A stretch of DNA of 64,000 nucleotides, from positions 1,822,501 to 1,886,500 of the forward strand of contig OZ004598.1 of assembly GCA_963924555.1 (NCBI GenBank). Reading direction: 5' to 3'. The DNA comes from Crambe crambe. Taxonomy: Eukaryota > Porifera > Demospongiae > Poecilosclerida > Crambeidae. How positions within the stretch are numbered: position 1 is the stretch's first letter; each line of letters starts with the position of its first letter. Both the position numbers and the translations under genes were made by a program. Below the pieces are notes generated by a model. That model did not search any database. It was given only the letters and a program-made list of their open reading frames with translations, and was not told the DNA's origin. Positions 22,701 to 32,498 of this stretch are shown in pieces.

Positions 22701-23434
22701 TGTTACAGAAATTTTCATAATTTTCATGAAAGGAAATTGCTTCTTAACAATGTTATGAGGTATTTCAAAGGTTGAATTATATTCAATGTTTAAGATACAT
22801 TTTGAACTTGAATTAGTCAGATTACTCTCCATATAATATACAAGAGTTTTCATTTTGGGGACTACAACACTAGAAGTGATAATACGGATACTGCTGTGAT
22901 CACACAAGTTCACTCCTATTATGCTGAATTCTCTGGAACTCTGGTTAGTTTGGTTAGTTATTAAGTTATTTAGTTTGATGTTATTACAATGGTTGAAGAT
23001 AAATGCTGCTTTGCTATGTTCTTCATAGGTCACATACTGGTCGCTACCATTAACATACCTCACAGCTGATGCTGGAATAACACCTGCACAATCACTGAAC
23101 TTATGGTGAGATTAGTGACATTGAAGAAACTGAATCCTCCAGATCCATTAAGGCATCGAATTTTCACTGGATTAAGTCCACTACTCAACTTGTTTGGGTC
23201 TGGAGTAATGGTTATATTAGATGTATTCTCGATCAGACAAAATGAATGTTGTCCTCTGATAGTGAATGAAGATTTGTTAAGCCGGATTTCAGTATTAGGA
23301 GAGATCGTTGCATTTGGAGGACACAGATACTTCATCAGACTTTTTTCATCATTTATGAACAATTTCTGATCTGAGCAACTAGTAGCTAGTAAGCTCATAA
23401 ACAAAGTAGCCAGAAAAGCTTGATACTTTCCCAT
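19731..23434 (-). pseudogene. Branch 2 membrane receptor, one 10-bp deletion
   Basis: It starts at ATG 23434 with a signal peptide (MGKYQAFLATLFMSLLATSC). The long ectodomain is unlike branch 1 except for one Pmp-like stretch (GGISLDDFSTLF .. FYNNRAIQGSAIYA). Then come a Cys-rich stalk (CPPGFSLSEEGYCNNSC, NNCPTNYCNP, GILCGQCKDNYSAVFGSDTC) and about nine membrane segments, ending in an acidic tail (DESNEDEEQLFMAARVREQEILDTY). Compared with the intact paralogue (44986-48738) it lacks ten bases at about 23095, where that gene has the word actgaac twice. Loss of one repeat unit shifts the frame after about 120 residues. The remaining 1,110 codons are open from 23063 to 19731, so the break is recent or polymorphic, or an alternative start may be used. 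Confidence 0.85.
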
Positions 23435-24360
23435 TGCATACTACATGCACAAAAGTTATTTTTATGTAAGTGGCTCATTTATAAAGGCTGCATATAAAGG
23501 AAGTGAGTACAGTACGTAACTCTTCTGGTCAGACAGGATGTTACTTAAAGATTCCATAAACTGTGCACATTATTATAGTAAAGTCAGCCTATTGCACATG
23601 TCCTGTGCATATCCTTTTTTTAATATATAATTTCAAGGGTTCAATTTCCTCTATAATAAAAACTAGTAACATACACTGGTAATATATGGTGTTCTGACAA
23701 CACCTTTTTGGAGGGTTCAATTCATTCCAGGTTGACATGTCTTGAGGTGGGTGGGTGGGGGGGGGGGGGGAAGTAAAGGTAAGCACCCCCAAATGTTTGA
23801 TGTTATATTATACTCAGGTAACTATACATATTCTGGAAAAATTCATACATTCTTTAAAGTGACACACACATGGTCACAGGTGAGTCATGAAGGAAGGGCG
23901 AGTGTGGGGGGTTACATCCTTAAAGTGATACACACATAGTCACAGGTGAATCATGAAGGAAGGGTCAGTGGGGTGGGGGGTAGGGAGTTGGAACACACGC
24001 ATTGTCACAGCTAGGCCTACATAGCTACAGCTAAAATGGTGCATTTGACTATGCTGATAACCATGTCTATTTTTCTTTGATAACTTGTGTTTCATCATGC
24101 TTATGTAGGCTATCAGCAATAGCAAGTTAGTAAACACATTCCCCATACATGGACTGTATTGTCTGGAAAATACTTATTATTGGGAAGTTATTATGGGTAG
24201 TGTACCATATTAGCCGAATCATCAACATGTATATATGGAACATGGAAGTTCCCTAGAACTTCCTGATTGTTGTGCCACTGATCAGCTGCATAACTTCTAT
24301 ATTGATGTGTAGCCCTATAGCTGTCTAGCCTTCTTCCTGCAGCCAGTAGCTATAACCTAT
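23435..24360. other. Spacer with 66-bp direct repeat
   Basis: Two copies of ttaaagtga.acacacat.gtcacaggtga.tcatgaaggaaggg stand at 23854-23912 and 23920-23981. A G homopolymer lies at about 23757-23771. No coding sequence was recognised. Confidence 0.55.
23478..23485 (-). promoter_or_regulatory. TATA box of branch 2 copy
   Basis: TTTATAAA lies 44 bp upstream of the ATG, inside the conserved word gtggctcatttataaaggc (+ strand orientation). The same word stands before the other branch 2 copies at 33750, 48790 and, slightly altered, 61388. Confidence 0.65.
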
Positions 24361-24364
24361 TACA

Positions 24365-24657
24365 TCGATGGAAGAAAAGTCATCCCAGTACTGGCTACTT
24401 TATATTCTTATGCAAAGATAATCACAACATTTGATTCCACTGAGGTATTAAGAAGTGATGCAGACATGGAAATGTGGACTACCTCTAATTGTGAACACAT
24501 CCCTCTCTTCATAGCATGCATAGCGGCCTTGCATGCTGTTTCTCTTTCTTCCATACACACATTCCTTACCATTGAAGTGCTTACACAGTACAGCATTCAT
24601 CTCCATACTGCATACCACAACAGATGACATCGTTACTGGACTGGAGCTCTTCTATTC
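24365..24657 (+). pseudogene. Relic of branch 1 membrane module
   Basis: A decayed match to the fourth and fifth membrane segments and the loop after them (gaagaaaagtcatcccagtac, gatgcagac, cacatccctctcttcatag, ctttcttccatacacac, catcgttactggactggag). It has many small deletions and an inserted catgcatagc-type word. It ends exactly where a MITE-like element starts (24658). Confidence 0.75.
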
Positions 24658-24931
24658 CAGGGGTGGATCCAGGAATTTGAAAAGGAGGGGCACAATGCTC
24701 ATGTGCACCATAAGACCACTGCCAGGGTTCCATTTAAAATTTTTATAAGCTACACAGTGCACAAAGCGTGCCATCTAGGGGGGTCCCCTAGGAAAATTTG
24801 AGTTTTTGGTTCTTTTAGATTGCATCTGGTGCGGCAAAAACAGGATACAGGATAAGTCAGTCATATATTGAGCATAATTGAAATGAGAGGGGCACACCAG
24901 CTCTCCCAGCCCCTCCCTGTATCCATGCCTG
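24658..24931. mobile_element. 274-bp MITE-like element
   Basis: The ends are imperfect inverted repeats: CAGGGGTGGATCCAGG on the left, and on the right the complement of CAGGCATGGATACAGG. The inner part has the short G-rich and C-rich blocks usual in such elements (ggggtcccctagg, ggggcacaccagc). The 8-bp flanks ttctattc and ttgtataa agree at 5 of 8 positions, which would suit an old hAT-type duplication. It is inserted in the receptor relic at 24365-24657. Confidence 0.55.
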
Positions 24932-25194
24932 TTGTATAATCATGCATAATTCATACTAGTTGCAAGTTGCTATAATGTCCAATACTGTTTTTTGTCTTTG
25001 ATTTCAGCCAAAATATCCTTAATAGAAAATCAGGTCGAAATCAATGGTCAAATAATTATACACTTGTGTCAACTGTTGCAATGATGTTATATGCAGTGTA
25101 TGCATGGTGTGATTCCTGCAGTGTTGCAGTGCAGAATTGTATGTGTGGTGTGGATGGCATTGATTCCTGCTTATTCCTGCATGCACTGATGCTG

Positions 25195-25735
25195 CAGCCC
25201 TCTGACTACAACGTAGAAGAGAAGATCATACACAAGTTCATGGTCCAGATGATGTATGCTCCCCCTGAGTTCAAACTTGAAGATTTTATTACAGTTGTAA
25301 GTCTGGAACTTCATTAATTTTGTTTTGGCTCTTACTCCCTTTCGTAATCAGCATTCGATATTTGCAGCATTAGTAGATCCTCTAAACCTTTGATAACTCA
25401 AAACTGTCACACAGGATGTCAAAGTTCAAAATGTCGTACAAGAATTACTGAATCTGTATATAGTGTATGTACATGTGGAACAGCTTCACTTAAAGAATTG
25501 TGTGAACTAGCTTGCTGCACAAGAAATGATTCAGCAAGGAAAAGTTACTATTATGTTCAGTACGTTATGTAGCAGTAGCTATATGATTAAAGATTTAGAC
25601 ACTTCCATAAGCTTCAAAGTATAGTGCCATTCAAGTTAGTGTGGATCTACTGTATACCATACGTAATTGTAAAGAGTGCATGATTTGTTCATCTTACCAC
25701 TATCACTGCCATTGGTCATTATAGCTACTTGTTTT

Positions 25736-25777
<42 letters not shown>

Positions 25778-25911
25778 TATTAAACTTTAATCGCAGTGGA
25801 AAGAGACTCCCAAGCAAAAAATGATGGACTCGAAGTTGCTTTGTGTGTTCATCGAAGGGGACCCAGCAGCCACTGCTCAAAATCCTCCCATGAGAACTGT
25901 GCAGCCTCCAG
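25195..25911 (+). CDS. Exon-like pieces of an unrecognised gene
   Basis: Two stretches look like exons. One ends at 25296 before GTAAGT and reads PSDYNVEEKIIHKFMVQMMY then APPEFKLEDFITV. Another starts after a TTTAATCGCAG acceptor at 25797 and ends at 25911 before GTAAGT, reading WKETPKQKMMDSKLLCVFIE then GDPAATAQNPPMRTVQPP. Between them 25415-25560 follows a CACAG acceptor and is open in two frames, so its part is undecided. A 38-base poly-T lies in the presumed intron. I do not recognise the family. The codon structure and good splice sites suggest a real or recently lost gene, but the order and phase of exons are not settled, and no start or end was found. Confidence 0.35.
25737..25774. 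repeat. Poly-T homopolymer
   Basis: A run of 38 T bases about 20 bp before the acceptor-like site at 25796; possibly a reverse-oriented poly-A tail of an inserted RNA copy, but no matching body was seen. Confidence 0.9.
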
Positions 25912-27126
25912 TAAGTAGTAGGAGAACATACTGGAGTTGCTACTATAAGCTATTTCACTCACCTCAGTACTCATTATTTTGAAGGGAGGAAGAGTATTTT
26001 TCAATATAATATGAGTTACCTTTACTGAGATGCAGTCCCCAGTGTATTAATAGTGTCAGGTATAACAATTTCATACTCAACAAATTATCAGCAGAAAGTG
26101 TTGTAATTGTATATCAACATGTATAGCCAGACAATGAGGTAAAAATTAATTATGTTCTGCGGGTGAATATTGTGATCATTGCATTGTAGGATAAAATGAT
26201 AATATTATAGCTAATAGTATTATTGTTCCAAATTTTGTCTTATGTCTAGGAATAATACCTTCTGCCGTCGACTACAAAATAGCTGCTGACAGGTTGTACA
26301 TCACCACATGACATTTTTTTGTACTGCACATGAAGCTTTTAGTGTGTTGTTTCTGAAGGTGTCTGTGTCTGTCTATGTTCGTTCACCGTGACACTTGCAA
26401 AATTATTTTTGGTCTGTCCTGCCAGACCTGTGTAGTTAGCTAGGTACGTGCGTATACACTAAATATAAAAAAACAATACGAACAATATAGGCTCAAAAAT
26501 AACAGCAAATAATCATATCCCATTAACATAAATATTTTCATCTGAACTTAACACTATTAGCTAATTAGCTTATAGTGAAACTAGCTATGTATAACTTCGT
26601 ATATCACATATTAACAGTGGGAGCAGAAGCAACTATATATCATTTAGCTAGCTCAGATATTTGGTGTCAGAGACAGAATTATGTAAGTAGTGACATAAGT
26701 AATGCTTACCACAAGAACTTGAGCCAAGCACCTAAAGTCCCCTTTGATAAAGCCTACTGTAGCACCTCTATGACAAAATTTTATCCAATTGTAACAGTCA
26801 TGCATCCAGAACTGTGCCACCAGTCCACCCCAAATTGGGACCTTTCAATTACATTAGTTTGGCTTGGGGAGAACATTTTCAAGTTTAACTATCCAATTAT
26901 AGCTATTGCTGGTCAGGCAAGAATCTTAGTACAGGAAGGAAACGTTCATACAGAAGTTTTAATATTATAAAGCTACTACCTGACCAATTTCATTGCTCAG
27001 ATTCAGGATTGTCTCTTAAACTAATTTGCCAAGCTGTAGCTGAACATGCGCAGTGCAGGTACGGTACTAGACACTGCGATACTTTACCAGACGCATTCCA
27101 TGAGCTGGCAGGGAGAATCGTTCACC
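25912..27126. other. Spacer with 5'-flank module (copy 4)
   Basis: 26046-26138 matches the last part of the dispersed 5'-flank module (aatagtgtcaggtataac, caacatgtatagccagacaatga). An open frame of about 130 codons (26575-26970) has no ATG at its start and no recognisable composition, so it is not called as a gene. The DNA just before 27127 is the likely F-box gene promoter or leader, with no clear TATA box. Confidence 0.45.
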
Positions 27127-29007
27127 ATGGGGACATTTACAAGCCTTCCTGATGACGTTCTCTTCCACATCTTCTCCTTTCTAACACTGAGAAGTGTGCT
27201 CCAATTGGAACATCTCAGCCAACGTCTTTATCAGGCAGTGTCGTCCTACTTGTCCACTCTCAAGTCCCTCAACTTTTATCACCACCACATCAAGCACGAC
27301 ATATTCAGGCAGTATGAACCTCACGTAGTACCGTTATCACTGAAAGCTCTTTCTAGTCTCTTGAGACGTTGTCCATTGGCCAGAAGCATAGCATACCTCC
27401 CTCCCCATCCCTCCAATAGCCACTGTAGTCCAAGTTACTCCACCCAGGAAACTCTGAAGACAGTAACATGCCATACAAACATAACTGAAGTGGAGTTCAT
27501 TGATAGTACAGCCTTTATGGATGCAGTTCAACATGTGGATGGCCACATTGCCTTCTTAGAGGTAAATGTATCTTCCTTTTCGAGAGCTGATCCCGATCCG
27601 GTTTCACGGTATTTTCTATTTGCCAATATCAGTGTGCTCCATTTGGAAGATGCTCTCGTTGACTTTCAAACCTTGAGCTATTTTTCTGCAAGTGTTGAAA
27701 TAGCTTTGATCAGATGTAAGTTTCAGTCAATGGGTGGCGATATTGGTTTAAATTTCCCGAATGTCAGGAAGTTTTGCTGTGTTGGTAATTCTGCTCGTAC
27801 TGGTGAGCTCATTGGGGAAATAGTCAAGAGCAAGGTCTTGAAGAGTCTACAGCTTGGACTTGTGGACTTCATAGCCTTGGAAACCGCACTCTCAAACTGG
27901 AAGGCTATGAAATTTGAAGACATAGAAGTAGTATCCACTGGCTCTTACAGTGCTTCTCTGCAACAGTTGAAGTATGCATCTATTGTTGCCGATATTTGTC
28001 AACAATGTAAAGATACTCTTCGAAGGATCTGCCTGCCTTCCACTATTTTGGTGAAGCGATTCTTCGGTCAGCTGATATCTCGAGGAGTCTCTTTTCGTCA
28101 ACTGAAGTCACTCGAAATGACAGGCCTTGCTGACACCAAGATGTATTTTGCTCCAGGAAATATGGTCGAGACACATTACTATAGAAACTTTCTGAAGTTG
28201 TGCCCTGAGATTTCATCCCTCTCCCTTCATTCATTTACTGGCTCTCTTTCAGCACTTGTTCTTCCCCTTACCCTCACAGAGCTTGTCCTTCCCTGGGATA
28301 ACCGACATCTTGACACACAGCAATCCAACATCCAGAGCTGTTTAGCGTTCCTTCCTCTACTTCACTCTCTCTCCATTTTTGCAATAGAAGAAATTGACAC
28401 CCTGCGTGATTCTGTTAGATATTTCAATCAGTTACCCTCCTTGGAGATCAGTTTAAAATCACTGCATGCATTTAAATTGAAGAACGTTTGCTTATCTCGA
28501 TTGGATTTAACTGCCACCAATTTGACCGCGTTCACAATCCATTGGTGCCCTACAGATCTTAATTTGAAGCTCCCTGTACAATCCTTGGAAAAAGTCTTTA
28601 TCTATGATGATAACACAAGTTATATCGAGAGACTCATGAAAGACTTTACATCAATGAAAAAAAACTGGTATTCTGAGCCACACACCTGTCATATCCACAT
28701 TCAGCTGCACTCTATCCTCGTCAAGGATCACAAAGACAAAGTTGAGCATGTGAACAGAGCCGGGGAGTTGTTTTCAGCTATAGAGAAGCAGTGCGGAGAT
28801 ATGACTGGTGAGTTGGATTTTTTGATTCTAAAAGATGATGTTCTCCATGTCTTTGATCACAATTCTGGTGAACAGATGTATCCTTTCACTGAATTTCTCT
28901 CTGAAAACTACATGGGTTCAGTCCGTTCAAAGTGTGAGAGGCTTGTTGAGGAAGCTAGAAGGACACGCATCCTGGAGGGCCTGAGTCGATGGAACAAATG
29001 GACGTGA
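27127..29007 (+). CDS. F-box protein with LRR-like C-terminal region
   Basis: The frame is open from 27046, but the chosen start is the ATG at 27127, which has a strong context (accATGG) and is followed at once by the F-box: SLPDDVLFHIFSFLTLRSVL then LEHLSQRLYQAV (residues about 5-45). The product is 626 residues. The rest contains repeated leucine-rich stretches (for example FKSLEMTGLADT-like and LTELVLPWDN segments) that suit LRR-type substrate binding, and a charged C-terminus (LVEEARRTRILEGLSRWNKW). F-box proteins bind SKP1 and select substrates for SCF ubiquitin ligases; the substrate here is unknown. It has no intron and lies alone between receptor gene blocks. The similarity is not close enough to name an orthologue. 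Confidence 0.8.
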   Translation: MGTFTSLPDDVLFHIFSFLTLRSVLQLEHLSQRLYQAVSSYLSTLKSLNFYHHHIKHDIFRQYEPHVVPLSLKALSSLLRRCPLARSIAYLPPHPSNSHCSPSYSTQETLKTVTCHTNITEVEFIDSTAFMDAVQHVDGHIAFLEVNVSSFSRADPDPVSRYFLFANISVLHLEDALVDFQTLSYFSASVEIALIRCKFQSMGGDIGLNFPNVRKFCCVGNSARTGELIGEIVKSKVLKSLQLGLVDFIALETALSNWKAMKFEDIEVVSTGSYSASLQQLKYASIVADICQQCKDTLRRICLPSTILVKRFFGQLISRGVSFRQLKSLEMTGLADTKMYFAPGNMVETHYYRNFLKLCPEISSLSLHSFTGSLSALVLPLTLTELVLPWDNRHLDTQQSNIQSCLAFLPLLHSLSIFAIEEIDTLRDSVRYFNQLPSLEISLKSLHAFKLKNVCLSRLDLTATNLTAFTIHWCPTDLNLKLPVQSLEKVFIYDDNTSYIERLMKDFTSMKKNWYSEPHTCHIHIQLHSILVKDHKDKVEHVNRAGELFSAIEKQCGDMTGELDFLILKDDVLHVFDHNSGEQMYPFTEFLSENYMGSVRSKCERLVEEARRTRILEGLSRWNKWT

Positions 29008-29153
29008 AATCACTACTTTTACCTCGTAGTGATCACCCCCACCCCTCTCCATTGCTTTCATGGAGTTTATTTGAATTTTGTGACTCTGAATTTAGTTGTG
29101 CTTGTAGTTTGCCCTACCTCATTATAATCAACTGAATTTCTCATCTCTGTCAA

Positions 29154-29405
29154 CCATCTGGAGTAAAATCAAGCAAAGAAACATCGAAAGAACAGCCATC
29201 TGGAGTTAACTCAAGCAAAGAGACATCGGAAGAACAGCCATCTGGAGTAAAAGCAAGCAAAGAGGCATTGGAAGAACAGCCATCTGGAGTTAACTCAAGC
29301 AAAGAGGCATCAGAAGAACAGCCATCTGGAGTTAACTCGAGCAAAGAGACATCGGTAGAACAGCCATCTGGATTTAAATCAAGTGAAGAGACATCAAAAC
29401 AAGGA
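29154..29405 (+). repeat. Six-copy 42-bp tandem repeat encoding PSGVNSSKETSEEQ
   Basis: Units begin at 29154, 29196, 29238, 29280, 29322 and 29364. All are 42 bp, so the frame is kept, and the differences between units are mostly conservative (PSGVKSSKETSKEQ, PSGVKASKEALEEQ, PSGFKSSEETSKQG). The + frame is open from 29136 to 29582 and continues after the repeat with CDNRHIVDLNVPLIHSH. It could be a last exon of the F-box gene (a GTGAAA donor-like word overlaps that gene's stop codon) or part of an unseen gene; no ATG or clear acceptor was found. Confidence 0.7.
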
Positions 29406-29582
29406 AGTTGTGATAACAGACACATTGTCGATTTGAATGTTCCTTTGATTCATTCCCACGCAAGGGATTATTTAAACCATTCCTTTTCCAGAACTGAATT
29501 GGAGCAATGGAATGTGAATTCTAATCCACTGATACTAGTCAGTATTATTGCCTATGCTCATAAATTATTTTTTTATGCATAA

Positions 29583-29994
29583 AAACTTTATTATTATCAT
29601 GATTTCCAAAATATGGTGTGTAGTTTAATGGAGGTAAGCATTTGATAGTGTTTACAGCTACATACTGTAAGGAAGTAGCTATGGTGTATGAAAGGGCAAG
29701 GAACCTAGCAACATGTTGGAAAACTTGCAATGATTTCATCATATGAAAAGAGGTTCCAATGATGGAGGGAAATGATAGAATGGAAGTTCAGGAGAAATGA
29801 GATGGCTATGAGGAAGCAGTAGTAGCAAAGCTATTCATCATTATGGAAGTGGTATCGAAAAGATGTGTCTGGATTTTTTTTCCAAAATCCATTCATTTCT
29901 TCTTTACACTGACAAGTGACACACTGAAATGAGAAAATTAATAATAATATACTGAAAAAATCTAATAATGTCCATGATTATAATGGTGACTGTC
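29583..29994. other. Spacer, nothing recognised
   Basis: AT-rich DNA without an open frame of note. The last part (about 29960-29994) is the complement of the sequence that follows the stop codon at 17220, showing that 3'-flank DNA was copied with the tail relic. Confidence 0.5.
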
Positions 29995-30120
29995 TTAGTC
30001 ATGCTTAACACTCTCTAATAAAGTTTTACAGAGCTCCACTAAGGTGGTTATAACTTTAGGTGTGGTTTCTAAAGGGATTTCCTTGACAGATGGTATTGAT
30101 TTCCTAACCCTTTGGAATAA
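29995..30120 (-). pseudogene. C-terminal tail relic of a branch 1 gene
   Basis: It encodes the cytoplasmic tail only (LFQRVRKSIPSVKEIPLETT then PKVITTLVELCKTLLESV), almost the same as the end of the copy at 13697-17220, including the bases after the stop. It is joined to the unrelated ALDYGKQWVL segment on its upstream side, so the open frame to 30468 is a chimera. Confidence 0.75.
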
Positions 30121-30149
30121 CCTTTTCAATAACAATGTATAGGATGCTA

Positions 30150-30350
30150 GTAAGTGGACGCCATCAAACAGACTAGCATTATTAGCAGGCCTATAGCTAA
30201 TGGAGAGGACATTGACGACTGCAGCCAAGACCCATTGCTTCCCATAATCCAGTGCAGTGAGTATAAGCACCTCATGATAGAGAATGAAGTAAACACCATA
30301 AAAAGCATCCAAATGAAATCCATTGGCTGGAAGATTGTCACAACACCCAC
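30150..30350 (-). repeat. Dispersed ALDYGKQWVLAAV segment (copy 2)
   Basis: The opposite-strand partner of 8215-8420, with the same reading frame open (HEVLILTALDYGKQWVLAAV). Upstream the frame reads into ICGCCDNLPANGFHLDAFYG, also shared. See the first copy for interpretation. Confidence 0.5.
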
Positions 30351-30468
30351 AAATACAAATACTAGCTAATATAAATACTAAGGTGTTCACAGTTTTGTGG
30401 TGTTGTAAGTCGGTGGCAAAGAAGTAGCAAGTCTCATAAAGTTTTAAGTCAAGTAATTGGCAAGCCAC

Positions 30469-32498
30469 AGCTGTGGGTTTGATTTAAGCAGCTGCATTAG
30501 TGCAGGCAGCAGCAGGACAGGAACTTACCAGCATGGTGCTAGCAACAATCTGAGGAGGCATCAACAGAGCTCCAGTTCGCTGTGAGGTCACAGATTATGA
30601 CATCAAATTGGAAACACACAGTATGCGCATGCATAGTAGCTTACAGTAAAGCAGCTCGTTGTGGGAAGTGACTTCTATGCACCTGATCCATTTAACTGTG
30701 AAAATGATCAATTTCTTAGATAGCAGTCACATGTTTTTATTTTCTTATTTTTTAGCAAACACATGGCTTTAGTGAATTGCATTGTTCTTTGTCAATTTAA
30801 TAATCTATCCTTGGAAGATTCTTGCAGTGAACAGTACATCCACTGATATGTGTCTACAGTACCTCGTTTGTATATCGTCTGTAGAGCCTGTCCAGATGCT
30901 GACTATTTACCTCAATGCAACAACTATACTGGTCCTCATAAAAAAGTGTTTATTTATACAAGTATCGCAGAGCTGGAGCCAGCTCATTTATAGTGGTACG
31001 GCCATGCATAGCTACCATCTGGGGGGGAAGCCCTCCAGTAAAATTTAATGTTATTGATTCGATTTCAATCTGGTATGATCTAAGCAATGCCATGTACTAA
31101 CTTATAAGTCATTGTTATTATTCAAATTGCATACACACACATGCATGTACACACACGAAACAGAATAAAATAAACTCTGAATGGTGGTACGGCCATGGCC
31201 GTACCAGCCATAGCAGTGCCTCCGCGGTTACATTAAGTGATTGTTTATGCAAGTATGTTGCCCTGATCAGAAACAGGAAATCAGCCTAACGTACATCACA
31301 TTGAATACGCATGTGCATAAGGTCGTTTTGACACAAATGCAGCTAAGTGATTGTACTAGCTAGGCACATGGCTTATCTAAATGGATTGTAGGCACATGGA
31401 TTAAGTGCAGGTTCCTATGTATTTGGAACCACCACTTAGCTATAAGTTACATGGTCTCAATATCTTAGGCCTGAGGAGTTGAAGCACAAATGAGTTGCTT
31501 GCTCGCCAATTGAATATGTTACAAGAACATACCCTAGTTAGTATAGAGGTGTCTTCAGTACAGAAGTTGGGTAATGTTGATCTTGACTAACAGACTAGAC
31601 ACAGTTTAAGGCCATGCAGCTTTATTCCCACTGACTATTCATGATAGGCACTATGTATTATAGTTAATGCATACACTTCCTGCATGATTCAGTCAAATGG
31701 ATGAACTAGGAGACTTTTTTCCTATCTCATTTCTGATTAACGATGTGTGAAACTTATCCAAACTTCATACTATCAGCATATTATTATGGAATCTCAACTA
31801 GTTCACCTTGCTACCTTTCAAAATGGATGCAAGGTTATAGGTAGCTATAGATGTAGCTACTTGTTGTAGCATGCAGGGAGATGCCCAGGAAGATGGCTAG
31901 ACAGATAAGGGAAAAACTCTGCATGTCAATGCAGGAGCTATGCAGCTGACCAGTGGCAGGAGCTCCAGGGATTCCAGGGAAACTAACAGGTTAATAATTG
32001 GGCTTCATAGCATATGGTACACCATTGGTACACTATAACCCCTAACCACTTCACCTAAACATCTAATCTGGTGTTTACATGGTAAAGGGTACGTAGACTA
32101 CACTAGACCAAGGTTTACCTAGTTACCGTACTTCTTAAGCTGGCCAAATTGATTACTATTTGCCATGCAGCTAGCTATTGCTCCTAGGACAATAACTATA
32201 ATATCCACAAAGTATTAGCTAGCTAATCTCCCAGGACATGATTAGTTTTTATATCCTAGGCTTAGTGAATGTCCCCACCTTTATATATAAGGAGCCAAGA
32301 GCCTTCATGTTTTCTAAAATTATAGCTGATATTATAGTTATAGGTTTGTTATTGCATGCATCTCAATGCTTAATTTGAACACAAAACGAATTTGCAATGG
32401 TATTGTAGCTATAGGCAAACAAAAAACAACAGAACCCCCAAAAAATAAATAAATAAAGGGTACAGTATGTGTGGAAAAGGGAAATGAACATCAGTTTT
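30469..32498. other. Long spacer with a perfect palindrome
   Basis: No gene was recognised. 31185-31206 is a 22-bp perfect palindrome with half-site TGGTACGGCCA; the half-site word tggtacggccatg also occurs at about 30992. From about 32265 the DNA matches 44700-44870 (cacctttatatataa.gagccaagagcct, gcatgcatctcaatgcttaatttg), the 3' flank of the intact branch 2 gene. Confidence 0.5.

Noticed and set aside
26575-26970. 131-codon open frame on the + strand
   Set aside because: It begins with GTG, has no signal, domain or plausible promoter, and the codon pattern looks like chance in AT-rich DNA.
27127-29007. Assignment of the F-box gene to FBXO38
   Set aside because: Beyond the F-box and a general leucine-rich pattern I see no region that matches that family closely.
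29150-29425. Minus-strand frame over the 42-bp repeat (LLELTPDGCSSDVS)
   Set aside because: Any 42-bp repeat keeps all frames open; the + strand frame has the more natural hydrophilic composition and a non-repeat continuation.
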